Source: an uncultured Nocardioidaceae bacterium (GTDB lineage Bacteria; Actinomycetota; Actinomycetes; Propionibacteriales; Nocardioidaceae). From it: 54,190 bases of DNA. A model generated the notes under the pieces. That model worked only from the letters and a program-made list of their open reading frames with translations. It had not been told where the DNA came from and ran no database searches. The position numbers were made by a program, and so were the translations under genes. Positions 12,801-21,096 of the stretch are shown in pieces (the first letter of the stretch is position 1; each line of letters opens with the position of its first letter). The DNA lies in assembly GCA_902805845.1 (NCBI GenBank), contig CADCUI010000007.1, forward strand, positions 1 through 54,190, in the 5' to 3' direction.

Positions 12801-14144
12801 GTGCCAACGAGCGACCCCCGTCGGGCCGGGCTCACCCGTCGGGGCCTGCTGGCCGCCGGAGCAGCCGGCGTCGTCGGCGCGTCCCTCCAGTCGTGCACCG
12901 GGTCGAGTGACCGTGCGGGCGACAATGCGGGCGACGGCGCTTCTGAACCGACGCCTCGCCCCACCGAGCCCGCTCCCGACCTCCCGATGGTGCGGCCCTT
13001 CTCGTCGGACCAGGCCTACCGCTCGTTCGGCGTCGCCGCGCATCCCAGCCACCGGCAGGCGGCGTACCAGTTCACCGAGGAGTGGATGGCCCGGCTCTCG
13101 GACATGGGCGTGACCTACTTCCGGGGCTTCTACGCCCACCACGTCGAGGAGACCCCGGCCGTGACGGGGCTGGCGCGCCGGCACGGTCTCGGCTGGGGGA
13201 TGACGGTCTGCTCGGGGCTCGACGAGTCCGAGGAGCTGCTCGAGCGGCGGATCGCCCACATCGCGGCCAACGCAGCCGACGTGTGCCTGTACGTCGAGGG
13301 GATCAACGAGCCGAACTACGACCGGGGCGGCGGCAAGGTCCCCACGGACTGGCCGGAGACCACCGCGCGCCTGCAGAAGGTCATCTGGAACGCCGTGCGC
13401 AGCCACCCTTCTCTCGACGACGTGCCGATCCTCGGGCCGTCACTGCAGGCCCAGGTCGCCGGCCCCGCCGACTACCGCCGGCTGAGGCGGCTCGGGATCT
13501 TGAGGAACCTGGACATCGCCGGCGTCCACAGCTACCCGAACGGGTACTACCCCGACCGGTCGCTCGACGAGCGGCTGCAGGTGGTGGAGCAGCAGTGGCC
13601 GGACGTGCCGATCTGGATCACCGAGACCGGCTACCACAACGCCCTGCAGACCAGGACCGGGCATCTACCGACGCCGGAGGACGTCACCGCGCTCTACGCG
13701 CCGGCTGCGCTGCTGGAAGCGGTCGACCGGGGCCACAAGGTGGCGTGGTACGAGGCCCTGGACGACCCCGACAGCGGGGCCAAGGACCTCATCGAGCACC
13801 ACTTCGGGCTCTTCGCCATGGGGTCCGGCGCAGCGCCGCCGTGGCGGCCCAAGCCGGTCGTCGCCACGTTGACCGCGTTGCTTGCGCAGCTGCGCGACCC
13901 CGGACCGGCGTACGAACCACCGCCGGTGGCGCTCAGGGTGACGTCGAGCGCCCCCGACCTGAGGTTCACCGCGCTCGGCCGGCGCGACGGCAGCGTCCGG
14001 GTCTTCCTGCGGCGCTCGGCGAGCTGCTGGGAGCCGCACAGCGCGACCCGCATCAACGTGCCTGACGTGCGCGTCCGCATCGAGTCCGAGAGCCGCTCTC
14101 GCACCGTGGACGTGGGTAATCGGGTCGTCGTCGTCAAGATTTGA
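12801..14144 (+). CDS. Tat-exported lipoprotein, clan GH-A-like glycoside hydrolase
   Basis: 447 residues starting with GTG 12801. The N terminus has a twin-arginine motif (TRRGLLAAGA) followed by a lipobox-like LQSC, then a Ser/Pro/Thr-rich linker to about residue 65. The rest reads as a TIM-barrel glycosidase. A likely acid/base Glu is in VEGINEPNY near residue 170, and a likely nucleophile Glu is in PIWITETGYHN near residue 275, both at strand ends as in clan GH-A (GH5/GH39-like). A short beta domain ends the protein. The polysaccharide substrate is unknown. The position at the edge of the polysaccharide segment suggests trimming of the exported glycan, which is inference. Confidence 0.82.
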   Translation: MPTSDPRRAGLTRRGLLAAGAAGVVGASLQSCTGSSDRAGDNAGDGASEPTPRPTEPAPDLPMVRPFSSDQAYRSFGVAAHPSHRQAAYQFTEEWMARLSDMGVTYFRGFYAHHVEETPAVTGLARRHGLGWGMTVCSGLDESEELLERRIAHIAANAADVCLYVEGINEPNYDRGGGKVPTDWPETTARLQKVIWNAVRSHPSLDDVPILGPSLQAQVAGPADYRRLRRLGILRNLDIAGVHSYPNGYYPDRSLDERLQVVEQQWPDVPIWITETGYHNALQTRTGHLPTPEDVTALYAPAALLEAVDRGHKVAWYEALDDPDSGAKDLIEHHFGLFAMGSGAAPPWRPKPVVATLTALLAQLRDPGPAYEPPPVALRVTSSAPDLRFTALGRRDGSVRVFLRRSASCWEPHSATRINVPDVRVRIESESRSRTVDVGNRVVVVKI

Positions 14145-14330
14145 CGTGCGCTTTGTCCAAGTTGTCCGACATGCGGAATCGCTGGGGCCGATGGTCCCCT
14201 TGCATGTGCTTGACGGGGCATGGAGGATGAGCAACACGGGGAGTGCCGCGCTGAGTCGCGGCCTCGTCACCGGTCAGAGGGGGCCGGATAGGTGCACTCG
14301 GGCACCGTACTTCAGGGGGCAGGGGAACTC

Positions 14331-15899
14331 ATGTCATTGCGTCGTTTTCGACGTCTCGTGGTGGCCGCGGGGTGCCTGGCACTTCTGCCGTCCGTCGCCC
14401 AGGCGGCCATGCATCAAAGCACGCTGACCCGTGCGGGCAGCAACTCAGCCGTGGAGGACGGGACTCCGGAGGTCGTCAGCAAGGCGCAGGACGCGCGCTG
14501 CATGCAAGCGCAGCCCAGCGTCGACGCTATTGCGGTGCTCGGGGACATGGGGTTCATGGGCGGGCCGTTCGACTGCGTCAAGCAGGGATCGACCACGCTC
14601 ACGGGGCAGCCCGGCCTAGCGTCGTTCAGCATCAGTGGCCGCGACCTGCGACCGGGGTTCGTCCCGCCAGCGCTGACGTTGAACGCCGCAGGCGTACGCG
14701 CGCTGGTCGCTGACCCGTCCACGAACTCGCTGTTCGTCGGCGGCGACTTCAAGTACACCGTGCCCGGCACGACGACGACCCGCAACGGGCTGGTCAAGCT
14801 CAACGCGACGACCGGTGCGATCGACACAAGCTTCAAGCCGGCGTTCGGCAACGGCATGGTCAGCGACCTCGAGCTGGTCACGCTGGCGGGTCAGAAGCGG
14901 CTGCTGGTGGGCGGTGCCGGGAGTGTCAAGCTGGCGTCGCTCAGCCCCACCACCGGCGCGAACGACAAGTTCGTCGACGCACTGATCGAGCAGCCCATCA
15001 TCGACTCCGACGGGTTCCAGGCCTGGGGCGCCGTCGGCGTCTACCAGATGGCGGTCAGGCCGGGCGGCACACAGCTGGCCCTGACCGGCAACTTCATGAA
15101 GGTCGATGGCCAGGCCCGCAGAGGATTCGTGGTCTTGAGCCTCGCGGACGCGGCACCCCCTGCGGGCAGCAGCGGCGACACCGTGCACCCCTGGTACTAC
15201 TCGGGCTTTGCGAAGGACTGCGGCGCGACGGGAGCGTTGCAGACGCGCCGCATCGCCTACCTCCAGGGCGTCGACTGGTCCCCTGGCGGCGAGTTCCTCA
15301 CGGTCACCGCGACGGGGAGGATCCCGGAGCAGACGTGGCAGGTGTTCAAGCCGTGGATGACTGACGCGCAGAAGGCGCAGACCACGGTCTGCGACGCCGT
15401 CGGACGATTCGCATTCGCCGACTCGTCGAAGCCGGTCTGGGTCAACTACACCGGCGGCGACAGTGTCTGGACGGTCCAGGACACCGGGAGCGCCGTGTAC
15501 GTCCAGGGCCACTTCAAGTGGCTGGACGACCCGGACGGCTTCGGCAGCATGCCGGCTCGCTGGGAAGGGACCAACTGCAAGCAGGACGCCACGACGCCGA
15601 AGGATGCTGGCGTGGGATGCGTCGGGGTCGGGGTCAGGACCGACCCTCCGGCCGGAACCGACCCGAGGACCGGCGTGGCGTACAAGGAGTGGAAGTACGC
15701 GAGCTTCCGGACCGGGCTCGGCGCGATCGACCCGCACACCGGCCTCGCGATCGACTCCTGGACAGTGAACCTCAACGGCGTCAGGAAGGGTGGCAAGGCA
15801 CTCTTGGTTACCGAGGACGGCCTCTGGGCCGGCACCGACGCGCCTCGGGTCTTCAGCGAGAGCCACTACGGGCTGGCGTACCTTCGCTGGGCTCCGTAA
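14331..15899 (+). CDS. Secreted delta-60-repeat/beta-propeller-like protein (copy A)
   Basis: 522 residues. The ATG at 14331 is preceded by GGGGGCAGGGG and followed by a Sec signal peptide ending near AQAA. The body has repeats of the delta-60/Kelch-like type, such as NSLFVGGDF, IDTSFKPAFGNGMVSDLEL and LALTGNFMKVDGQARRGF. Near residue 365 is WVNYTGGDSVWTVQDTGSAVYVQGHFKWLDDP, a block almost repeated in the paralogue at 22571. No enzymatic motif is visible. It is probably an extracellular or wall-associated propeller. A small hairpin (GGTGC/GCACC) lies at 14291-14306 in the leader. The two copies flank the flippase-kinase-sulfotransferase genes. Confidence 0.82.
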   Translation: MSLRRFRRLVVAAGCLALLPSVAQAAMHQSTLTRAGSNSAVEDGTPEVVSKAQDARCMQAQPSVDAIAVLGDMGFMGGPFDCVKQGSTTLTGQPGLASFSISGRDLRPGFVPPALTLNAAGVRALVADPSTNSLFVGGDFKYTVPGTTTTRNGLVKLNATTGAIDTSFKPAFGNGMVSDLELVTLAGQKRLLVGGAGSVKLASLSPTTGANDKFVDALIEQPIIDSDGFQAWGAVGVYQMAVRPGGTQLALTGNFMKVDGQARRGFVVLSLADAAPPAGSSGDTVHPWYYSGFAKDCGATGALQTRRIAYLQGVDWSPGGEFLTVTATGRIPEQTWQVFKPWMTDAQKAQTTVCDAVGRFAFADSSKPVWVNYTGGDSVWTVQDTGSAVYVQGHFKWLDDPDGFGSMPARWEGTNCKQDATTPKDAGVGCVGVGVRTDPPAGTDPRTGVAYKEWKYASFRTGLGAIDPHTGLAIDSWTVNLNGVRKGGKALLVTEDGLWAGTDAPRVFSESHYGLAYLRWAP

Positions 15900-15923
15900 G
15901 TTTCAGCGCGCGAGCGATCCACC

Positions 15924-15955
15924 GACAGACCCGGGCCACGTGCCCGGGTCCTGTC
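15924..15955. terminator. Hairpin terminator between convergent genes
   Basis: A 13-bp inverted repeat (GACAG-ACCCGGGC paired with GCCCGGGTCCTGTC, one bulged base) lies in the short gap between the convergent propeller gene and the flippase gene. It can serve both strands. No T-run follows, which is common for GC-rich actinobacterial terminators. Confidence 0.75.
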
Positions 15956-15958
15956 GTC

Positions 15959-17302
15959 TCAGGCGCCGGTGGCGCGCAGGGTGCGCCACCGCGGACGGAG
16001 CGTCGGGTGGGTGGATACCCCGACAAGCTTGCGGGCGGACCACCACATGTAGGCGTACATCGCCACGGAGTGCAGGCCAGCGCTCGCGGCCAGGCCCACC
16101 AGCCCCCACTGGTAGGCCGCGAGGACCCCGACCGCGACGCGCGAGACGAGCGTCACCGACTGCACGGCGGCGGCCACGCCCTCGCGGCGCGACATCGTGA
16201 GCACGGTGCCGGCAAGCCCGGAGAAGATGTTGGCGACGTTGCCCGTCGTCAGCAGCAGGAAGGCGGTGCTGGCAGCCCCGAACCCGGCCCCGAAGACAAG
16301 GGTGAGCAGCTGGCTCGGGAAGAGCACCATGGGCACCAGGAGGACCGAGGCGCCCAGGGCGGCGAACGTCCCCCCGGTGCGCAGCACCCGCTCGAGCTTC
16401 TCGAACTCACCGCGGGCCAGCATGCGTGCACACAGCGGGGCGAAGACGACCTGGAGCGAGGTCAGCGGGATGGAGAGCATGAAGGCCAGCCGGAAGGAGG
16501 CCGAGAACAACGAGCTGTCGTGCAGGCCGAGAAGCGCCCCACCGATCCACAGCTCCACGGCACCGGCAAGGAACGTCGCGGCCTGGTTGATCGCGAAACG
16601 CCAGCTGTTCTTGAACGAGCGCGCCAGGTGGTGCAGCAGGTGGCCGACCCGTGGGAGGTCACGCCACCGGGAGTGGGTCACCAGCCACGCGTAGCCGACC
16701 GGGACCGTGAACCCGACGGCCGCCGCAGCCATCGCACCGGCGACCCCCCACTGAGGCGCCACGATCCAGGCGAGCAGCAGCGCGACCCCTTGCCCGGTCG
16801 CGACCAGGGCACCGCCCGACCGGCCCTCGAAGAGGCTGGCCAGCCGGACATGACCGAAGCCGCGCAGGTAGTTCGCCCACAGCTTCTGCAGTCCGCCGGT
16901 GTAGACGAGCGAGCCGAACGCAAGCGCGAAGAGGAGGCGGTCTGCTGCGGAGCCGGAGGCAAAGGCGTACGAGGCGCAACCGGCCACCACGCTGAACGCC
17001 GGCAACGTCAACCAGACCGCGCTGGCGGCCGCTCCCCGCAGGCTGCGGAGCCGTTCAGGGTCGTCATCGCTCGTGGCGGCGTCGCGCAGCCCGGCCCGGT
17101 GACTGCCGAGCAGGGCGAACTGACCGATGCCCGCAGCCGCCGTGGTCGCCACCACGAACGTGCCGAAACCGGAGGTTCCGAGCCACCGGCTCGCGAAGGC
17201 GTTGACGGCGAGGTAGCCGACGATGGCCAGGCCGTAGGAGACGGTGTACCAGCCGAGGGCGACCAGCAGCGACGGGCGCGCTCGGGCGCTCTGCACGGTC
17301 AC
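15959..17302 (-). CDS. Wzx/MATE-like polysaccharide flippase
   Basis: About 447 residues with twelve or more hydrophobic segments and the family phrases VNAFASRWLGTSGFGTFV near the N terminus and FSASFRLAFMLSIPLTSLQVVFAPL in the middle. It is predicted to move lipid-linked glycan repeat units across the membrane. The start is uncertain. The homologous part begins near GTG 17302 or GTG 17296, neither with a good ribosome binding site, while the frame stays open to 17509. It is divergent from the BY-kinase gene at 17572, its likely functional partner, and convergent with the propeller gene. Confidence 0.88.
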   Translation of the reverse strand: MTVQSARARPSLLVALGWYTVSYGLAIVGYLAVNAFASRWLGTSGFGTFVVATTAAAGIGQFALLGSHRAGLRDAATSDDDPERLRSLRGAAASAVWLTLPAFSVVAGCASYAFASGSAADRLLFALAFGSLVYTGGLQKLWANYLRGFGHVRLASLFEGRSGGALVATGQGVALLLAWIVAPQWGVAGAMAAAAVGFTVPVGYAWLVTHSRWRDLPRVGHLLHHLARSFKNSWRFAINQAATFLAGAVELWIGGALLGLHDSSLFSASFRLAFMLSIPLTSLQVVFAPLCARMLARGEFEKLERVLRTGGTFAALGASVLLVPMVLFPSQLLTLVFGAGFGAASTAFLLLTTGNVANIFSGLAGTVLTMSRREGVAAAVQSVTLVSRVAVGVLAAYQWGLVGLAASAGLHSVAMYAYMWWSARKLVGVSTHPTLRPRWRTLRATGA

Positions 17303-17571
17303 GGCGTCGCCGCGGGAGCGACGGACGGCACACACTGCACGAGGGACAGTCTGGACGCCAGCGGTGCCGCGCACGTCGAGAACAGCCGAAATGACACCGG
17401 GGGCCGGGGATGGACAGTGCCGCAGATCATGCGCGCACCTCCCCCGTCTGGCGGGCCCTTGCGTCAGCGGGACTGACAGGGCAAACGGCCGTATCCTATC
17501 CGTGGGCACGTTATGCCCGGAGGGTCGGTCGCCGGCGGGGCGGGGTGGTCTGACGACAAGAGAGGCGAACG
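17303..17571. promoter_or_regulatory. Divergent promoter region, flippase/BY-kinase
   Basis: This 269-base gap must carry promoters for both the flippase and the kinase. A perfect inverted repeat GGGCA-CGTTA-TGCCC sits at 17504-17518, about 55 bases before the kinase start, and a TATCCT hexamer lies just upstream near 17492. The repeat could be an operator or a hairpin in the leader. The regulator is unknown. Confidence 0.45.
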
Positions 17572-19146
17572 ATGGAGCAGGACATGAGGACGCCGCAAGA
17601 GCTGCTTGCGGTGGTGAGGCGACGGTGGCGGCTGCTGCTCCTCGTCACCTTGCTGGGGGTCATCGTGGCAGTGGGGCTCTCCTCGCTGCAGGCCGAGCGC
17701 TACACCGCCGAGGCTGACGTGCTGGTGCAGAGCGGGATCCAGCTGAACGAGCCCGGACGTGCGATGGACCCCGAGCAGGTCGCGACGCAGGCGGAGATCG
17801 TGGTCTCGGACGCCGTCGCCAGGCGGGTCATCGACGACCTCGGGCTGGACACGAACTCCTCGGACCTCGTCGACGACGTGACCGCCAGCCCAGCGGACGG
17901 CACGTCCACCGTCACGATCACCGCGACCGCGGGCACCCGGGACGAGGCGGCCGACATCGCCAACGGGTTCGCCGAGGGTTACATCGCGCTCGCCAGCCTT
18001 CGGGCCAGCGCCGCGCAGACCGCCATCTCCGACTCCTATCTGGCGCAGCTGACCCTGGTGAGCTCGGAGCTCGCGCGCGCCCGCGCCGAGCTGCCGGACG
18101 CCACCGGCGCCGAGCGACGCGACATCCAGGCCGAGATCGAGAGCCTGCTGTCCCGCCGTGGCGAGCTCCAGTCCTCGCTCCGGCTCTCCGACGACCCGAC
18201 CAGCGTCGTCTCCGGGCTGGAGGTGCTGCACCCAGCGGTGCCCCCGCAGGAGGCGTCGGAGCCACGCCCGTTGCGCGCGGGGATGCTGGGCGGGGTGATC
18301 GGGCTGCTGCTCGGCCTGGTCCTGGCGTTCGTCCGGGATCGGCGCGACGACGTCCTCCGCGAAGGGCGTTCGTCCTCGGGAGCACTCTCCGACCTTCCGG
18401 TCCTCGGCCGGATCCCGGTCCAGGGCAATGCGAACAGGGGCAAGATCGTCAGCCTGGCGGAGCCCCGCTCCTTGGTCGCCGAGGCCTACCGCGGGCTGAA
18501 CACCAACATCCGGTTCCTCCTCGCCGCCGGCGGCCCTCACGCCTCCGACGCCGACTCGGCCGCGCGGCTGGGCCGCATCGTCATGGTCACCTCCGCGTCG
18601 CCCGGCGAGGGCAAGACGTCGGTCGCGGGCAACCTCGCCGTCGCCGCCGCCCGGGTGGGGATGCGGGTCATCCTCGTCGACGCCGACCTCCGCGATCCGG
18701 CGGCCGAGACGTACTTCGGTGTCGACGCTCCTCGGGGACTGGCTGACCTGCTGCGTGAGTCGGGACCCCTCTCGGAACACTTGTTCGACGTCGGTGTGCC
18801 CAACCTCAGCCTGCTGCCCTCCGGGAGCATCCCCCCGAACCCCACCGATCTCCTGGCGTCGTCACGGTGCGCCCGCCTGTGGCAGGACCTGCGCCAGATC
18901 GCTGACCTCGTGGTGGTGGACACACCGCCGCTTCTCGGGGTCATCGACGCCGTCGAGGTGGCCGGCCACGCGGACGCGACCATCCTGGTGGCGCGGGACC
19001 GGATGAGCCACGCCAACCAGGTGCAGGGTGCGCGGACGCGCCTGCACCAGATCGGTGGTCGGGTGTCCGGCATGGTCATCAACGGAGTGCCCCCGAAGCG
19101 GGCGGCCTTCATCTACGGCTACGGGCTCCGCGCCGAGGGCCTCTGA
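17572..19146 (+). CDS. Polysaccharide co-polymerase/tyrosine autokinase (Wzz-BY-kinase)
   Basis: 524 residues. A Wzz domain is bracketed by membrane helices at about 20-38 and 236-254, with a coiled-coil stretch around 160-205. The cytoplasmic kinase follows: Walker A SASPGEGKTS (341-350), Walker A' ILVDADLRDP (367-376) and Walker B LVVVDTPPL near 445. The family controls chain length and export of exopolysaccharide through autophosphorylation of a C-terminal tyrosine cluster. Here the tail is short and shows only two tyrosines (IYGYG), a reduced cluster. Two ATGs (17572 and 17584) could start it. A perfect palindromic terminator follows at 19184. Confidence 0.92.
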   Translation: MEQDMRTPQELLAVVRRRWRLLLLVTLLGVIVAVGLSSLQAERYTAEADVLVQSGIQLNEPGRAMDPEQVATQAEIVVSDAVARRVIDDLGLDTNSSDLVDDVTASPADGTSTVTITATAGTRDEAADIANGFAEGYIALASLRASAAQTAISDSYLAQLTLVSSELARARAELPDATGAERRDIQAEIESLLSRRGELQSSLRLSDDPTSVVSGLEVLHPAVPPQEASEPRPLRAGMLGGVIGLLLGLVLAFVRDRRDDVLREGRSSSGALSDLPVLGRIPVQGNANRGKIVSLAEPRSLVAEAYRGLNTNIRFLLAAGGPHASDADSAARLGRIVMVTSASPGEGKTSVAGNLAVAAARVGMRVILVDADLRDPAAETYFGVDAPRGLADLLRESGPLSEHLFDVGVPNLSLLPSGSIPPNPTDLLASSRCARLWQDLRQIADLVVVDTPPLLGVIDAVEVAGHADATILVARDRMSHANQVQGARTRLHQIGGRVSGMVINGVPPKRAAFIYGYGLRAEGL

Positions 19147-19183
19147 GCCGTCGGCGAGGAGACCCGCCGGGACGGGCCCGGCG

Positions 19184-19213
19184 GCGGTCCGCAGAGGCGC
19201 CTCTGCGGACCGC
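19184..19213. terminator. Perfect 30-bp palindrome, bidirectional terminator
   Basis: GCGGTCCGCAGAGGC and its exact reverse complement abut to give a 30-base perfect palindrome. It lies between the convergent BY-kinase and sulfotransferase genes. The stem would be extremely stable, and it serves both strands. Confidence 0.85.
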
Positions 19214-19216
19214 AGG

Positions 19217-20152
19217 TCACCAGCCCAGGTCGGTGCCCAGCAGCTCGTAGAGCTCCTGGTTGAACGGTGCGTAGTAGTCCTTCAGCCGCTGGCGGGTGGC
19301 GGGGTCCATCGGAGGGACCCCCGACCGGACGTTCACCGGCCGGAGGTCCATGGACACCGACCGCACGCCCAGGAACCGTTCGAGACGTTCGAACACCGTG
19401 GCCGTCTCCTTCGCCAGCTCGTCGGCGGTGAGGACGAGCAGCTGCCCGGCGTCGAAGACGTCGTAGTAGCGACGGAGCTGCTCCGCGTAGCGGCCGCGCG
19501 CCAGATAGGTGTGGTGGTCGTGGTCGTGGCTGTAGGCGTCAGGCGCGGCCAGGTCCGCATCGCGGACGTCGGCCAACCGCGACTCCTCGGCGTCGATCGC
19601 CTCCTCGAACGTCGGCAGCGGCTCGAAGCCGGTGGCGACCCGGTCCCAGTAGTGCGAGTACGCGCGCGACACCGGTTCCCGCAGCACCGCGATGAGCTTG
19701 ACCTCCGGCACGGTCTCCTTGATCCGCTGGGCGGCCCAGGGATGGAACAGGTAGTACGGCGAGGACTCACCGACGACCGGCGACACCCCGGTACGACGGG
19801 CATGCACCCGTCGCGCCACGGTGGTGGGGAAGTGCGACCGGTACCACTCGGGCCCGCGCGCGTAGTTGATGTCGAAGTAGTGCGGGCTCTTGCGTCGCTG
19901 CATCCGCGGGAACATCGGCATGACGTCCGGGTGGTTGGCCAGCCAGTTGGCCACCGAGGTGGTGCTGCCCTTCTTCACGCCGATGACGAGGAAGTCGGGC
20001 AGAGGCCGCAGCGACGCGGTGGCGCGTCCGTACCTGCGGGCGCCGGAACGGACAAGCTCCACGGCCTGGTCGGGCGTGGCCGCGCGGACCTTCTCCAGGT
20101 AGCGGGAGTGACGCATCCCGCCGATGCCGGGGGCCTGTGGTGGTGTCGTCAT
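19217..20152 (-). CDS. PAPS-dependent sulfotransferase (ST1)
   Basis: 311 residues with the sulfotransferase fold. The 5'-phosphosulfate loop is FLVIGVKKGSTTSVANWL near residue 55, and the 3'-phosphate site is VLREPVSRAYSHYWDR near residue 160. An aromatic-rich region (ESSPYYLFHP) follows the core strand. It transfers sulfate from PAPS to a hydroxyl or amine, probably on a glycan. It begins with ATG 20152, ten bases after the stop of the second sulfotransferase, as the last gene of a three-gene operon (22350 to 19217). A stretch of His/Asp (DAYSHDHDHHTY) lies mid-protein. Confidence 0.92.
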   Translation of the reverse strand: MTTPPQAPGIGGMRHSRYLEKVRAATPDQAVELVRSGARRYGRATASLRPLPDFLVIGVKKGSTTSVANWLANHPDVMPMFPRMQRRKSPHYFDINYARGPEWYRSHFPTTVARRVHARRTGVSPVVGESSPYYLFHPWAAQRIKETVPEVKLIAVLREPVSRAYSHYWDRVATGFEPLPTFEEAIDAEESRLADVRDADLAAPDAYSHDHDHHTYLARGRYAEQLRRYYDVFDAGQLLVLTADELAKETATVFERLERFLGVRSVSMDLRPVNVRSGVPPMDPATRQRLKDYYAPFNQELYELLGTDLGW

Positions 20153-20162
20153 CTCGGTGCCC

Positions 20163-21095
20163 TCATGGTGTCGTCACTCCTTGGATCCAAGCGGGTCCTC
20201 TGCCAGGAAGCAGCTCACGAAGGCGAGCCAGGTCCTCGGTGAAGAGCGGCGCCAGCTGCTCACGGGCGGCCCCCGGCACGCCGTTGCTCTGCACGACCCG
20301 TCGCCTGACCGCCTCGCGCAGCCGGTAGCTGGTCATGCTCTTCAGCGCCGTGCGCACCGCAGGGTTCCCCGTGGCCCACGCGATGCCCTTGTGGACCAGT
20401 GCCGACCGCGGCTCCCCCGACACGTTGACGCGCGGAACCTCAGCGACGCCGTCGTGCAGGGGTGGCACCCCGAGGAACTCCAGCACCTGCCCCACGGTGC
20501 CCTCGTAGTCGGTGTCGAGCTCGTCGTAGAACCACACCCCGAGCTGGTCGTCCGGGAGCTGGGCCTGCAGGGCGGTGAGCGCGTCGGCGTACCGGCTCAT
20601 CCTGGTGTAGTGCCAGATGTGGTGCCAGCCTGCCTCGCGCCGCTCGTCCTCGAGGGCGACCGCGGCAAGGAAGTCCTCCACCGGCTCGAGGCCCCGGGCT
20701 CGCATGTAGCCGTAGGCGCTGAAGGCCCGGTCGACCGGCTCGCGCAGGAGCATCACGAGCTTCATGTCGGGGTTGACCGACAGGATCTCGGGGATCGCCT
20801 CCTGGTAGTAGTACATCGTCGAGACCGAGCCGTCGCCGCGCGCGAGGTACGACGCCCCGGCAGCGCCGGCAGCGTCGTACAGCGCCAGGTAGGCGTCGCG
20901 ATCGGTCACCGACACCTGGTTGATCGTGTGCGCGTCACCCGGTGCGGTGAAGTTCGCCCCGATGCGGTGGAGCGCGAAGTAGTGCGGCTCCTTGGGCTCG
21001 GTGAGGAAGACACGTGGGTGGCGTCGCAGACCCTCGACGAGGCCGGTGGTGCCACAGCGGGCTCCACCGATCACCAGGAACGTAGGAACGGTCAC
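20163..21095 (-). CDS. PAPS-dependent sulfotransferase (ST2)
   Basis: 310 residues. The phosphosulfate loop is FLVIGGARCGTTGLVEGLRRHP at the very N terminus, and the 3'-phosphate site is LREPVDRAFSAYGYMR near residue 165, with HxxKEPHYFAL-like and STMYYYQEAIP segments between. It is distinct from ST1 (low apparent identity outside the motifs), so the two enzymes probably act on different positions or acceptors. Start is GTG 21095, one base after the TGA of the kinase-like gene (21099-21097), which implies translational coupling. The product PAP would inhibit both enzymes; a CysQ-like phosphatase is encoded at 24728. Confidence 0.92.
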   Translation of the reverse strand: MTVPTFLVIGGARCGTTGLVEGLRRHPRVFLTEPKEPHYFALHRIGANFTAPGDAHTINQVSVTDRDAYLALYDAAGAAGASYLARGDGSVSTMYYYQEAIPEILSVNPDMKLVMLLREPVDRAFSAYGYMRARGLEPVEDFLAAVALEDERREAGWHHIWHYTRMSRYADALTALQAQLPDDQLGVWFYDELDTDYEGTVGQVLEFLGVPPLHDGVAEVPRVNVSGEPRSALVHKGIAWATGNPAVRTALKSMTSYRLREAVRRRVVQSNGVPGAAREQLAPLFTEDLARLRELLPGRGPAWIQGVTTP

Positions 21096-21096
21096 G

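Noticed and set aside
15518-17476. A 652-residue plus-strand frame covering the flippase
   Set aside because: It is charged and repetitive without domains, while the minus-strand frame is a clear multi-pass flippase.
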